Assembly (NCBI GenBank): GCA_905233725.1 | Contig: CAJOEM010000002.1 | Span: 34,913 to 98,912 of the forward strand | Reading direction: 5' to 3' | DNA length: 64,000 nt | DNA from: an uncultured Synergistales bacterium | Lineage (GTDB): Bacteria; Synergistota; Synergistia; Synergistales; Aminobacteriaceae | In this document: positions 34,342 through 43,911 of the stretch, one piece after another | Position numbering within the stretch: the stretch's first letter is position 1 | How the letters are laid out: every line of letters starts with the position of its first letter | Notes under the pieces: model-generated | Seen by the model: only the letters and a program-made list of their open reading frames with translations | The model's database searches: none | What the model was told of the DNA's origin: nothing | Position numbers and translations under genes: made by a program

Positions 34342-35829
34342 TTACTTCAATTTCCACGCAATATCCGACAAGAATAAATCATGCTCAAGGCTTTCAATCG
34401 TCGTATTCTTGTCAATATGCACAAACTCAATATCCATAATGCGCGCCCAATCGTGCATTTGCTCAGCGTCAACATCGTACGATAAAACTGTATGATGCGC
34501 TCCACCTGAAATAATCCAGCACTCGAGTCCGGTCTTCAAATCGGGCATTGCTCGCCACATTACGCGTGCTACAGGCAAATTCGGCATCGGCATAATCGGC
34601 TTCACACACTCAATATCCTGACAAATCAAGCGCAAACGTCCGCCCATGTCTATCAGGCTCACAACGACAGCTTTACCCGCATGTCCTTCAAAAACCAGTC
34701 TCGCAGGATCTTCGCGATCGCCAATTCCCAGCGGATGAACTTCGATTCGCGGTCTCGACGCTGCAACTGATGGACAGACTTCCAACATGTGCGCTCCCAA
34801 GCTGTATTCGCTGCCCTTCACAAGATGATACGTGTAATCTTCCATAAAAGCAGAGCCGCCACACAAACCTTCACTCATGAACTTGATTATCGCTGTCATG
34901 CCGGCAACTTTCCAATCGCCCTCACCGCCGTAGCCGTAGCCAGTCGCCAACAAATGCTGACTCGCAAGTCCGGGAAGCTGCTTCATTCCGTAGAGATCCT
35001 GGAACGTGTTCGAGAACGCCTTGCAACCTTCGCGATCAAACATCTTTTTCATAGCAATTTCCTCGCGAGCCTGATAACGAACTGTCTCGATCTTATCCGT
35101 AGCAAAATCGTAAAGTCTCCTGTATTCGTCCATCAAAGCGTCAATCTCTGAATCCGTAACAGCATTCATAACTTCAACAAGTTTTCCGACGGGCCATGTG
35201 TTGACCTGCCAGCCGAGTTTGATTTGCACTTCGACTTTATCACCCTCAGTGACAGCAACTTCTCGCATGTTATCGCCGAAACGCATAATCTTGAGATTTT
35301 TCGAAAACGCTGCTCCAACTGCTGCACGCTGCCATTTTCCCAAACGCTTCTGAACGTCATCGTCCTGCCAAAATCCCGCGATAACTTTCCTCGGAGTTCT
35401 CAAACGCGCACCAATGAAGCCGTGTTCTCTATCACCGTGAGCAGCTTGATTCAAGTTCATGAAATCCATGTCGATCTCTTCATTCGGAATTTCGCGATTA
35501 TATTGCGTCGCAAAATGACACCACGGCTTCTGTAATTGTGAAAGTCCGTTGATCCACATTTTAGACGGGCTGAACGTGTGACACCAGGTTATAATTCCAG
35601 CGCATTTCTCGTCATGATTCGCATCACGAACTACATCTGAAATTTCAGCGTTGGTCTTGGCTGTGACTTTGTAAATTATCCTGCACGGAAGATTGCCTGA
35701 CGCGTTCAAACTATCCGTCATTTCCTGAGCGCGTTTTGCTACTGTTTCAAGAACCTCGTTTCCGTACAAAAACTGACTGCCGACTACAAACCAGAATTCA
35801 TAATCCTTCAAGTTCATGTTCATGTCCAT
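34342..35829 (-). CDS. araA: L-arabinose isomerase
   Basis: ~495-aa Mn2+-dependent isomerase converting L-arabinose to L-ribulose. N-terminus YEFWFVVGSQFLYG is diagnostic. The four metal ligands appear in order: Glu in GYGGEGDWK, Glu in SAFMEDYTYH, His in RIEVHPLG, and His in GGAHHTVLS. Start: GGGAG is 8 nt before ATG 35829 but only 2 nt before an in-frame GTG at 35835; ATG 35829 is preferred. The N-terminus repeats Asn/Asp-Met pairs. araB and araD are not in the window. It sits between permease and binding-protein genes of a YtfQRT-like transporter. Confidence 0.94.
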   Translation of the reverse strand: MDMNMNLKDYEFWFVVGSQFLYGNEVLETVAKRAQEMTDSLNASGNLPCRIIYKVTAKTNAEISDVVRDANHDEKCAGIITWCHTFSPSKMWINGLSQLQKPWCHFATQYNREIPNEEIDMDFMNLNQAAHGDREHGFIGARLRTPRKVIAGFWQDDDVQKRLGKWQRAAVGAAFSKNLKIMRFGDNMREVAVTEGDKVEVQIKLGWQVNTWPVGKLVEVMNAVTDSEIDALMDEYRRLYDFATDKIETVRYQAREEIAMKKMFDREGCKAFSNTFQDLYGMKQLPGLASQHLLATGYGYGGEGDWKVAGMTAIIKFMSEGLCGGSAFMEDYTYHLVKGSEYSLGAHMLEVCPSVAASRPRIEVHPLGIGDREDPARLVFEGHAGKAVVVSLIDMGGRLRLICQDIECVKPIMPMPNLPVARVMWRAMPDLKTGLECWIISGGAHHTVLSYDVDAEQMHDWARIMDIEFVHIDKNTTIESLEHDLFLSDIAWKLK

Positions 35830-35853
35830 GTTCACAACTCCCTTTCAAAAATA

Positions 35854-36885
35854 TTACGCCTTCTTGAGTTTCGACGACGTTACGACAAATCTCTGAATGC
35901 AAATAAACAACAAAAGCAGCAATCCCGTAGCAATTTTCCCCCACCACGAGAGCAAATTCCCATTGAACGTAATCAACGCAGGTATAACGGACTTCAGCAA
36001 GACTCCGAATAAAGTCCCGATCATGTAGCCGACTCCGCCGGTCAATAACGTCCCGCCGATTACAGCGCATGTTATGACTTCGAGTTCACCGCCCTGCAGC
36101 GACAAATTCCAACCGCTCTTAACGTAAAGCGCGTAAGAAATTCCTGCCAAAACCGAACATAATCCGTTGAATCCGTAAACAAGAATCTTTGTGCGTCCAA
36201 CAGGCAAACCCATTAACGATGCTGATTGTTCATTGCCTCCGATAGCGTAAATATTCCTGCCAAAGCGCGTCTTCTGCAAAATAAACGTGCCAATGATTAT
36301 CATGATCACGAACAAAATCACGTTGAAATTTATGAACGCAATCGGCTTTATTCGCACCCAGTTTCCGTCAACGTATTTCATCAGGTATATTTTCCAACTC
36401 GCGAGCGAATCTATGAACTCGTGTTTAATATCAATCGATTCACGGCTGATTAACGAACAAACTCCACGCGCAAAAAACATTCCAGTCAAAGTCGTTATAA
36501 ACGCAGGAACCTTCAAATAATGAATCACCCAACCCATCAGCAAACCCAATGAAACGCCCATAACCAGCGCCGCAAATATACACGTCAACGGATGAAGATT
36601 TAAAACCGAAGTCCCGTACGCTATAAACATTCCTGTCAACGAAGCTACAGCTCCAACCGACAAATCAATTCCGCCGGTTATTAACACCATCGTCATGCCG
36701 ACCGCAGAAATTCCGAAGTACGCGTTATCAATAAAAAGATTCACAAACGTCCTGACCGTCATGAAACCCTTGTCACCGTACAAAAACGCTCCGAACGCAT
36801 ATATAATCAAGAATATTCCAATCGTTGCGTAGACCATGATATATTTCGGATTCGTCAGCCTGCTAAATACACTCTGCTTCTTCAT
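35854..36885 (-). CDS. yjfF: Sugar ABC transporter permease, YjfF-type
   Basis: 343-aa BPD_transp_2 permease with about nine hydrophobic segments. Motifs: VLITGGIDLSVGAVASLTGMF, FARGVCSLISRESIDI, and IYAIGGNEQSASLMGLPVGRTK, which match YjfF of the galactofuranose system. It overlaps the ytfT-like gene by 4 bp (ATGA), so the two permeases are made together and probably form the heterodimeric channel. Substrate likely a furanose sugar (galactofuranose or arabinofuranose), inferred from neighbours. Confidence 0.87.
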   Translation of the reverse strand: MKKQSVFSRLTNPKYIMVYATIGIFLIIYAFGAFLYGDKGFMTVRTFVNLFIDNAYFGISAVGMTMVLITGGIDLSVGAVASLTGMFIAYGTSVLNLHPLTCIFAALVMGVSLGLLMGWVIHYLKVPAFITTLTGMFFARGVCSLISRESIDIKHEFIDSLASWKIYLMKYVDGNWVRIKPIAFINFNVILFVIMIIIGTFILQKTRFGRNIYAIGGNEQSASLMGLPVGRTKILVYGFNGLCSVLAGISYALYVKSGWNLSLQGGELEVITCAVIGGTLLTGGVGYMIGTLFGVLLKSVIPALITFNGNLLSWWGKIATGLLLLLFICIQRFVVTSSKLKKA

Positions 36886-37952
36886 GCTTGTACACCTCCT
36901 GAGACTTTCACACGTTTTGCAGCTCGTTTCGCAAAATATTCTCGAACCGGCGCAGACTGCAAGACAATTACTACAGCTATGATCAGCGCCTTGAACGCCA
37001 TCGTAGCTTCTGCAACAATGCCGAAATAATACACGAACGTCACAATCGTGCGGATTATCAACGAGCCAACAAGCGTGCCAATTATACTGAACTTTCCGCC
37101 AGACATGTTCGTTCCGCCGATTACTACAGCCAGGATCGCGTCCATCTCGAAATTCAAGCCGGCATTATTCGAATCGTTCGACATGATTCTGCTCGAGTAA
37201 ATCAAGCCCGCAATTCCAGACAGCAAACCCGTGAGCAAAAATACGATCAATATTACCTGATCAGCTTTAATTCCTGATAATCTGCTCGCACTGGGATTAA
37301 CTCCGACTGATTCGACAAATGCTCCGAAAGCAGTTTTTCGCGTGAATAACGCAACAGCTACGACAACTACAATCGTGATAATTATCGGCATCGGCAAATA
37401 CAGAAAGCTTCCCTGACCGATTACTCTGAATGGCGAATAACCCGTCGTAAATTGTTTGCCGTCCGTGAGAATCTGCGCAACTCCTCGGCCGCAAACCATC
37501 AGGATTAACGTCGCAATTATCGGCTGAATGCCACCTTTCGCAACCAAGAATCCGTTAAATAATCCCATCAACGCGCAAATTATCAACGGAACTGTCAAAA
37601 CCAGAATATACGGACACACGCTGTAGTCTCCGGGAGTTGTGTATTCGAGAACGTCCCATCGAAGAAATTTCAGCGCAATCGCTCCAGCAACAGCTACCAA
37701 AGCTCCAACCGACAAATCCGTTCCGCCCAACGCGATAACAAGCGTCATTCCCATTGATATAATCGTAATCTCAGCTGAGCGATTCACAATATCTATCAAG
37801 CTTCCGTACAACATTCCCGTCGATGGCTGATAGCTGATCGAGAAAAAATCCGGACGAATCGCAAAACATACCAGCAAAATCAGCATTTCCGCAATCACTG
37901 CCCACGTAACTTTCGATTGCATTATCGACGACAGATTCAAATTCTTTCGCAA
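36882..37952 (-). CDS. ytfT: Sugar ABC transporter permease, YtfT-type
   Basis: 356-aa BPD_transp_2 permease. Motifs: VIALGGTDLSVGALVAVAGAIA, GVNPSASRLSGIKADQVI and IGGTNMSGGKFSIIGTLVG. Its start lies one base after the stop of the ATPase gene and its stop overlaps yjfF. The order ATPase, permease, permease is as in the E. coli ytfQRT-yjfF locus, except that the binding protein comes later and araA is inserted. Confidence 0.87.
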   Translation of the reverse strand: MRKNLNLSSIMQSKVTWAVIAEMLILLVCFAIRPDFFSISYQPSTGMLYGSLIDIVNRSAEITIISMGMTLVIALGGTDLSVGALVAVAGAIALKFLRWDVLEYTTPGDYSVCPYILVLTVPLIICALMGLFNGFLVAKGGIQPIIATLILMVCGRGVAQILTDGKQFTTGYSPFRVIGQGSFLYLPMPIIITIVVVVAVALFTRKTAFGAFVESVGVNPSASRLSGIKADQVILIVFLLTGLLSGIAGLIYSSRIMSNDSNNAGLNFEMDAILAVVIGGTNMSGGKFSIIGTLVGSLIIRTIVTFVYYFGIVAEATMAFKALIIAVVIVLQSAPVREYFAKRAAKRVKVSGGVQA

Positions 37953-37953
37953 C

Positions 37954-39450
37954 TTAAGCAGCTCCTTCCGCTATGATTTTCAAAATATCGTTTTGAGTGC
38001 AATTCGCTCCGTCAACTTCGGCAACTTTCGCACGATCACGCATAATCACGATGCGATTCGAACACCTGATTATCTCGTCAAGTTCCGAACTTATGAATAT
38101 TACCGAAACTCCTGAACCGCACATCTCGAGCATTAATCTTTGAATCTCGGCTTTTGCTCCAATATCGATTCCGCGTGTAGGCTCGTCCAGAATCAAAACT
38201 TTCGGCTCAGCTGCCATCCATCGTGCGAGAATTACTTTCTGCTGGTTGCCTCCGGATAATTCACCGGCTTTTTTCTCACAATCGGGTGTCGCAATTCCCA
38301 AGAGCTTTATATACTTGTTTGCGAGCGTGACTTGCTCTTGATGCGACATCGGCTTCATGAAACCTTCTCGAGACTGCACGGCTAGCATGATATTCTCACG
38401 AATCGACAAATCCCCGATTATTCCGTCACGTTTGCGATCTTCCGGACAAAAAGCAATCCTGAATTTTATCGCGTCAAACGGTTGCTTGAGAATAATTTCG
38501 TGATCTTCGAGCGTTATATTTCCGTGAGAGATTCGATTTACCCCGAATAACATTTGCGCCGTCTCAGTTCGTCCGCTTCCCAAAAGTCCAGCAAAGCCGA
38601 GTAATTCGCCTTTCTTAATCGACACAGAAATATCATTAATCGTCGAAGCGTTTCCAATGTGTTCAGCTTTGAGCATAAATTCCGAATCATCAGCAACTTC
38701 TGCGCGCTTGAGATTAAATATCACGTCCATGTCTTTGCCGACCATTTTCGTAACGAGTTCGAATTTTGTAAGCTCGTCGATATTATACGTGCCGATTAAG
38801 TGGCCGTTTCGCAAAATCGTCATGCGATCCGAGACCGCGTAAATCTGATCCAGGAAATGCGTTATGAAAATTATCCCCATTCCCTGAGAGCGCAAATCCC
38901 GCATTACGTCGAATAACAGCTGCACTTCATTTTCATCAAGCGAACTCGTTGGCTCATCGAGAATTAATATTTTCGCTTGAATATCCACGGCTCTGGCAAT
39001 CGAAGTCATTTGTTGAATCGCAGTCGAGTAATATGACAACGGGCGCGTTACGTCAATATCCAGGTGAAATCTCGACATTAATTCCGAAGCTCGAGAATTT
39101 ATCTCACGCCAGTTAATGCCGCCATGCTTCATCGGTTGACGACCTGCAAAAATATTCTCAGCGACACTCAGGTTCGGACACAAGTTCACTTCCTGAAACA
39201 CCGTCGAAATCCCCAGGTCAATCGCGTTGCCAGGATCTGTCGGATTAATTTCGTGACCGTCAAGAAATATTTTGCCTGAATCTTTGCGGTTCACTCCGGT
39301 TAAGCATTTGATCAGCGTCGATTTCCCCGCGCCATTTTCCCCCAGCAACGAATGAATCTCGCCGGCTCTCAGCGAAAAATCAACGTTATCGAGTGCTTTG
39401 ACACCTGGAAATTCAATCGAAATGCCTTTCATTTCCAATACATTTTGCAA
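37954..39450 (-). CDS. ytfR: Sugar ABC transporter ATP-binding protein, YtfR-type
   Basis: 498-aa protein with two NBDs. NBD1: LGENGAGKSTLIKCL, STAIQQMTSIARAV and ILILDEPTSSLDENEV. NBD2: a degenerate P-loop GLLGSGRTETAQMLFG, then LSGGNQQKVILARWM and ILDEPTRGID. The NBD1 signature STAIQQ is like that of YtfR rather than RbsA. First gene of the minus-strand transporter-araA run, divergent from rplI across a 91-bp gap. Confidence 0.9.
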   Translation of the reverse strand: MQNVLEMKGISIEFPGVKALDNVDFSLRAGEIHSLLGENGAGKSTLIKCLTGVNRKDSGKIFLDGHEINPTDPGNAIDLGISTVFQEVNLCPNLSVAENIFAGRQPMKHGGINWREINSRASELMSRFHLDIDVTRPLSYYSTAIQQMTSIARAVDIQAKILILDEPTSSLDENEVQLLFDVMRDLRSQGMGIIFITHFLDQIYAVSDRMTILRNGHLIGTYNIDELTKFELVTKMVGKDMDVIFNLKRAEVADDSEFMLKAEHIGNASTINDISVSIKKGELLGFAGLLGSGRTETAQMLFGVNRISHGNITLEDHEIILKQPFDAIKFRIAFCPEDRKRDGIIGDLSIRENIMLAVQSREGFMKPMSHQEQVTLANKYIKLLGIATPDCEKKAGELSGGNQQKVILARWMAAEPKVLILDEPTRGIDIGAKAEIQRLMLEMCGSGVSVIFISSELDEIIRCSNRIVIMRDRAKVAEVDGANCTQNDILKIIAEGAA

Positions 39451-39475
39451 AATAACATCTCCTCTCGTATTACAA

Positions 39476-39508
39476 ATTATAATTTACTCTACACTCTTGC
39501 GCTATAAT
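39476..39508. promoter_or_regulatory. Divergent -10 elements for ytfR (minus) and rplI (plus)
   Basis: TATAAT occurs on the minus strand at 39476-39481 and on the plus strand at 39503-39508. Neither has a strong -35 at standard spacing. No obvious inverted-repeat operator was seen. Confidence 0.4.
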
Positions 39509-39541
39509 TGTGCGTAATTTTTGAAAAAGGAGTTTTCACAC

Positions 39542-39994
39542 ATGAAAGTTATCTTGAAAAATGACGTCGCAAAAGTTGGAAAAGCCGGCAGCTTGCTCGA
39601 AGTCTCGGACGGTTACGCGCGAAATTTTCTGTTACCCAAGGGGCTGGCAATCGAAGCTACTCCCGCGAAAATCAACGAATGGAAAAATCAGCAGGCTAAA
39701 CAAAAAGCTCTGGACGAAAAATCACGCCTCGAAGCTATCGACCTCCAGAAAAAATTGCAGAACAGAGCCGTCACAATCGAAGCCAAAGCTGGTGACAACG
39801 GGAAATTATTCGGCAGCATAACTACAACGCAAATCGCCGAAGCCCTCGAAGCTCAACACAATCTCAAAAATTTCGACAAACGCAATATCAAACTCGACGA
39901 AACTGTCAAAACATCCGGAAATTTCAAACTCACGCTCAAGTTGTATTCCGGAGTTCTGGCTGAAATGACTCTAATCGTTACAAGCGTGAAATAA
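39542..39994 (+). CDS. rplI: 50S ribosomal protein L9
   Basis: 150-aa ribosomal protein with the signature [16 protein letters not shown], then [13 protein letters not shown], a long connecting helix rich in Lys/Ala, and the C-terminal domain [17 protein letters not shown] 39542 is chosen because AAGGAG lies 9 nt upstream and it gives the exact L9 N-terminus. dnaB follows four bases later, a conserved pair. Confidence 0.96.
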   Translation: MKVILKNDVAKVGKAGSLLEVSDGYARNFLLPKGLAIEATPAKINEWKNQQAKQKALDEKSRLEAIDLQKKLQNRAVTIEAKAGDNGKLFGSITTTQIAEALEAQHNLKNFDKRNIKLDETVKTSGNFKLTLKLYSGVLAEMTLIVTSVK

Positions 39995-39997
39995 ACA

Positions 39998-41341
39998 ATG
40001 CCCGATTTAAACCGAATCCCACCGCAAAATCTCGAAGCTGAACGCGCGGTACTTGGGGCATGCATGTTATCAAAAGATGCTCTCGGAAACACATCAGAAA
40101 TTCTCAGACCAGACGATTTCTACAGCAACAATCACAAACTTGTTTACGAGATCATGCTCTCCATGTACGCGTTAAATAAACCCGTCGATTTCGTCACAAT
40201 CTCCGAAGAGTTCAAAGCCCGCGAAATTTACGAACGAATCGGCGGGCAACCGTTCTTTGCAGGACTAATCGCGAACATATTGACAACTGCAAACGCTACG
40301 TACTACGCAGAAATTATTCGCGAACGTGCAACTCGACGCAGGCTCATCGAAGCCGGAAACAAAATCATCGAACTCGCCTACAAGAACGACATCGAAACTC
40401 AGGATATTATAAACGAAGCAGAACGCATAATTTTCGAGGCAGCTCAGAACAAGAACACCTCGGATTTCAGAGCTATCAGCGAGTTATTAACGCCAACGTT
40501 TCACAAAATCGAAGAACGTTACAACAATCCTAACACTGAAGTAACTGGTTTTCCGTCGGGCTTCATCGATCTCGACAGAATCATTTCCGGATTCCAGCCA
40601 GGGAGCTTGAATATAATCGCAGCACGTCCCTCAATGGGAAAAACTGCTCTTGCACTAAACATTGCGCAATTCGGCGGTGATGGAAAAAATCTGCCGATAT
40701 TAATCTTCAGTCTTGAAATGACAGCTGAACAACTCGTCCAACGAATGCTCGCAGCAGAATCATGCGTAAACATCAGCAGCATGAACTCGGGCATGATGGG
40801 GCGCGACGAATGGAAAACACTTTTCGAGGCAGCAGGGGTAGTCTCAAAACGAAATATTTACATAAACGACAGCTCTGACATTTCGATTCTGGATTTCCGA
40901 ACGAAATGCCGCAGATTCAAGAATCGCTATCATGAACTCGGTCTTGTCGTCGTGGATTATTTGCAGCTCATGACTTCCGAAGTAAAACGCAGCGATAATC
41001 GCCAGCAGGAAATCTCGGAAATTTCGCGATTACTCAAAATCGTAGCGCGTGAACTTGATTGCCCTGTCATAGCTCTGTCGCAATTATCACGAGAAACTGA
41101 GAAGCGTGTCGATAAAAAACCGCAACTCTCAGATTTACGCGATTCCGGCGCAATCGAACAGGACGCTGACACAGTAATATTAATTTTCCGCGAGGATTAT
41201 TACCAGGACACGCCGCCAGACGAAGTGAGCAAAGTTGACATTAACGTCGCAAAAAATCGTAACGGCAGAACCGGTTCTTGCAACTTGAGTTTCAGGCGCG
41301 AGATAACAAGATTCTTCGGATTTGCCGATGAAATAATATAA
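39998..41341 (+). CDS. dnaB: Replicative DNA helicase DnaB
   Basis: 447-aa hexameric helicase. N-terminal primase-interaction domain begins RIPPQNLEAERAVLGACML; the RecA-like domain has Walker A AARPSMGKTALALNIA, LIFSLEMTAEQLVQRML, Walker B LVVVDYLQLM, and DLRDSGAIEQDADTVILI with the arginine-finger region near the end. Normal length, no intein. Coupled to rplI. Confidence 0.97.
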   Translation: MPDLNRIPPQNLEAERAVLGACMLSKDALGNTSEILRPDDFYSNNHKLVYEIMLSMYALNKPVDFVTISEEFKAREIYERIGGQPFFAGLIANILTTANATYYAEIIRERATRRRLIEAGNKIIELAYKNDIETQDIINEAERIIFEAAQNKNTSDFRAISELLTPTFHKIEERYNNPNTEVTGFPSGFIDLDRIISGFQPGSLNIIAARPSMGKTALALNIAQFGGDGKNLPILIFSLEMTAEQLVQRMLAAESCVNISSMNSGMMGRDEWKTLFEAAGVVSKRNIYINDSSDISILDFRTKCRRFKNRYHELGLVVVDYLQLMTSEVKRSDNRQQEISEISRLLKIVARELDCPVIALSQLSRETEKRVDKKPQLSDLRDSGAIEQDADTVILIFREDYYQDTPPDEVSKVDINVAKNRNGRTGSCNLSFRREITRFFGFADEII

Positions 41342-41370
41342 TATTTAAATACACACAAACGGAGGAATTT

Positions 41371-42414
41371 ATGATAACTAGTATTATTGCGTTCATAATC
41401 GTAATCGCAGTTTGCGTAATCGTACACGAATTTGGGCATTATATCACCGCGAAAATTCTGGGAGTACAAGTTCACGAATTTGCTTTCGGCATGGGAAAAG
41501 CTCTCGCTCAATATCGCAGCAAAAATACTCTGTGGTCTCTGAGAATTTTGCCAATCGGGGGCTTTTGCAGACTCGCAGGCATGGGCGAAGATGAAGACGA
41601 TGAAATTGTAATTCCAGGAATGGGCTTCAACGAGCAACCAGCTTGGAAAAGATTCCTGATTTTGCTAAACGGCTCGTTATTCAACATAATTCTCGCGATA
41701 ATCTTGATGTCTGCGTTCTTGTACGCTCACGGCGTTCTGAACATGCAAAGCACGAAAATCGGCGAAATCATGCAAAACTTCCCGTCAGAAAAAGCTGGCT
41801 TGAAAATCGGCGACGAGATTCTCAAGATCAACGGCGTTCAGGTGAAAGTCTGGCGCGAAATGCAGGAGACTTTGCAACTCGAAGCTAAGAAAAACGAATC
41901 ACTCAGTCTCGAAATCAGGCGCGAAAATGAGATCATGAATATCAACCTGACAGTACCGTTCAGCCAAGAATATTCGCGATACATGCTGGGAATTTCACCG
42001 TCTCTCGAAAAATACGGGCTGATTGACGCGATAAAAAATTCCGGCTCATTCACGTATCGTGCTACGCTCTTGATGCTTCGTGGAATTGCAGATCTGGTTC
42101 GTGGCGCGCGCGAAATTGACGTGACAGGACCTGTTGGCATTGCGTCGATGTCCGGTCAGGCGATGAGTTCGGGATTCTGGGGCTTCGTTATGTTTATCTC
42201 GATGATTGCGCTGAATCTCGGGCTGCTGAATTTATTCCCGATCCCAGCACTTGACGGTGGCAGAATCCTGTTCGTGTTGCTCGAGATGATTTTGCGCCGA
42301 AGATTGCCGGAACGTGTCGAAAATTGGATTCATACGGCTGGCTTTGTGCTGCTGATCTCGCTCATGATTCTCATAACGTGTCATGACGTTTACAATATTT
42401 TCCTTACGCATTAA
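41371..42414 (+). CDS. rseP: RIP metalloprotease RseP (site-2 protease)
   Basis: 347-aa intramembrane zinc protease. The active site VIVHEFGHYITAK lies in the first TM; a PDZ domain spans roughly residues 125-205 (FPSEKAGLKIGDEILKING); the second metal-ligand motif NLFPIPALDGGRI is near residue 288. In relatives it cleaves anti-sigma factors and signal peptides. GGAGG precedes the ATG. It is followed by ispG, as in many genomes; dxr, the usual upstream neighbour, is absent. Confidence 0.94.
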   Translation: MITSIIAFIIVIAVCVIVHEFGHYITAKILGVQVHEFAFGMGKALAQYRSKNTLWSLRILPIGGFCRLAGMGEDEDDEIVIPGMGFNEQPAWKRFLILLNGSLFNIILAIILMSAFLYAHGVLNMQSTKIGEIMQNFPSEKAGLKIGDEILKINGVQVKVWREMQETLQLEAKKNESLSLEIRRENEIMNINLTVPFSQEYSRYMLGISPSLEKYGLIDAIKNSGSFTYRATLLMLRGIADLVRGAREIDVTGPVGIASMSGQAMSSGFWGFVMFISMIALNLGLLNLFPIPALDGGRILFVLLEMILRRRLPERVENWIHTAGFVLLISLMILITCHDVYNIFLTH

Positions 42415-42419
42415 AAATC

Positions 42420-43460
42420 ATGTTTAGCAAATTACAGGTAAAAATTAATAATCTCACGATTGGCGGCGATTCTCCGGTTCGTGTTGAATCAATGCTGAAA
42501 GTTGCTCTGAAAGATCACGAAGGCTGCGTTAATCAATGCGAGAGTTTGCGTAATTGCGGCTGCGAATTGGCGCGCGTAGCTCTTCCCGACAAAAATCTTG
42601 CTCAAGACCTGAAATTCCTGCTTGAAAATTCCAGATTGACTTTGATGGCTGATATACATTTTGATCCGGCGATTGCGATTGCTGCGATGGAAGCTGGCTG
42701 TCGTGCAATCAGGATCAATCCGGGAAACATGCCTCTGAACAAGTTACATGACGTTATAACGCTCGCGAAAAATCTCGGAGTTGTAATTCGAATCGGAGCA
42801 AATGGCGGCTCAGTCTCTCAGGCACAACTCGAACAGGCTCATGGCGACAGGGCTCAGGCGTTATTCATAGCAGTGCGTGAACAGGCTGAATTATTACTCG
42901 GCGCGAAATTCGAGAACATGATTCTCAGCGCGAAATCCAGCAACGTTCGTGAATGTGTGAAAGCTAACGAGTTAATCGCGAAAAATTATCCGGACTTCCC
43001 GATGCACATTGGCTTGACAGAAGCTGGTCCGGGTGATTCCGGAATCGTGAAAGGCACGGCGTGTATCTCGGCGTTATTGGCTCGTGGAATCGGCGACACA
43101 TTGCGAGTTTCCCTGACTGATCAGCCAGAGCGCGAAGTGAAAGTTGGCTACGAAATTATCAAGGCTCTGGAATTGCGTGCGAGAGGCGCGAATTTGATCT
43201 CGTGTCCAACGTGTGGCAGACGCAGAACTGATGTCATGAATCTCGTGAAACTTGTCGAACCGCTGGCTGCAAAATTACCCGATGGCACGTCCGTTGCAGT
43301 TATGGGTTGCGAAGTTAATGGCCCGAAAGAAGCACGTCACGCAGAATTTGGCATCGCAGGAACTCCTCGAGGCGCGGTATTATTCAGGCACGGCGAAACT
43401 GTCGGAGAATACGAATTTGATAAGCTCGCGGAAATTTTGCCGGAATTTTTGCACGCGTGA
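42420..43460 (+). CDS. ispG: 4-hydroxy-3-methylbut-2-en-1-yl diphosphate synthase
   Basis: 346-aa iron-sulfur enzyme of the MEP isoprenoid pathway. Visible: VRVESMLKV, ADIHFDPAIAIAAMEAGCRAIRINPGN, HIGLTEAGPGDSGIVKG, cluster cysteines in ISCPTCGRRR and in MGCEVNGPKEARHAEFG. Length is that of the shorter bacterial form. No clear Shine-Dalgarno before the ATG; translation coupling with rseP (6-bp gap) is likely. Confidence 0.96.
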   Translation: MFSKLQVKINNLTIGGDSPVRVESMLKVALKDHEGCVNQCESLRNCGCELARVALPDKNLAQDLKFLLENSRLTLMADIHFDPAIAIAAMEAGCRAIRINPGNMPLNKLHDVITLAKNLGVVIRIGANGGSVSQAQLEQAHGDRAQALFIAVREQAELLLGAKFENMILSAKSSNVRECVKANELIAKNYPDFPMHIGLTEAGPGDSGIVKGTACISALLARGIGDTLRVSLTDQPEREVKVGYEIIKALELRARGANLISCPTCGRRRTDVMNLVKLVEPLAAKLPDGTSVAVMGCEVNGPKEARHAEFGIAGTPRGAVLFRHGETVGEYEFDKLAEILPEFLHA

Positions 43461-43464
43461 GAAT

Positions 43465-43492
43465 TTGACAAAACGAAAATTTTTGGTATCAT
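43465..43492 (+). promoter_or_regulatory. Promoter for the tRNA-Val/tRNA-Leu pair
   Basis: Perfect TTGACA (43465-43470), 16-bp spacer, TATCAT (43487-43492). The first tRNA begins 32 bp later. The element starts four bases after the ispG stop. Confidence 0.6.
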
Positions 43493-43523
43493 AACGAAGT
43501 CTTGAACGCCTTTGGGTGTTTAC

Positions 43524-43598
43524 GGGTGGTTAGTTCAGAGGTAGAACGCTTCCTTGACACGGAAGAGGTCAGAAGTTCGATTCTTCTATCACCCACCA
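43524..43598 (+). tRNA. tRNA-Val (GAC)
   Basis: Seven-pair acceptor GGGTGGT/ATCACCC (one G-U), D-loop with AGTTCAGAGGTAGAAC, anticodon stem-loop CTTCC-TTGACAC-GGAAG giving GAC, T arm GTTCGATTC, and encoded CCA. Reads GUC and, by wobble, GUU. Confidence 0.97.
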
Positions 43599-43613
43599 TT
43601 TAATTCAATAGCC

Positions 43614-43704
43614 GCGGGGGTGGCGGAATTGGTAGACGCGCAAGACTAAGGATCTTGTGACCAATTTAAGTGTCGTGGGAGTTCGATTCTCCCCCTCCGC
43701 ACCA
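43614..43704 (+). tRNA. tRNA-Leu (AAG)
   Basis: Class II tRNA with a long variable arm. Acceptor GCGGGGG/CCTCCGC (one G-U), D arm TGGCGGAATTGGTAGACGC as in leucine tRNAs, anticodon stem-loop CAAGA-CTAAGGA-TCTTG giving anticodon AAG, T loop GTTCGATTC and encoded CCA. A34 would need deamination to inosine (TadA) to read several CUN codons; most bacteria use GAG instead. Confidence 0.95.
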
Positions 43705-43721
43705 ATAATTACGAGAATAAC

Positions 43722-43760
43722 AAAGCCGATTGAGTGAGCGAATCATTCAGTCGGCTTTTT
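43722..43760 (+). terminator. Intrinsic terminator after the tRNA pair
   Basis: A 15-pair stem (AAAGCCGATTGAGTG with CATTCAGTCGGCTTT, a few G-U) followed by TTTTT. The remaining gap to 43911 holds only short repeats (GTAGCTGTAAA twice) and no gene. Confidence 0.85.
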
Positions 43761-43911
43761 CGATTCAGATTTTGTGTTACGATTTCAGAAATTTTCGCGT
43801 GATTTTCCAAGTTATAGACAATATTCACGAGAGAATTTTTGTAGCTGTAAATGTAGCTGTAAAACTCATAACTCATTTCCAAAATTTTCACACTCACAAA
43901 TTCGCCTCACT

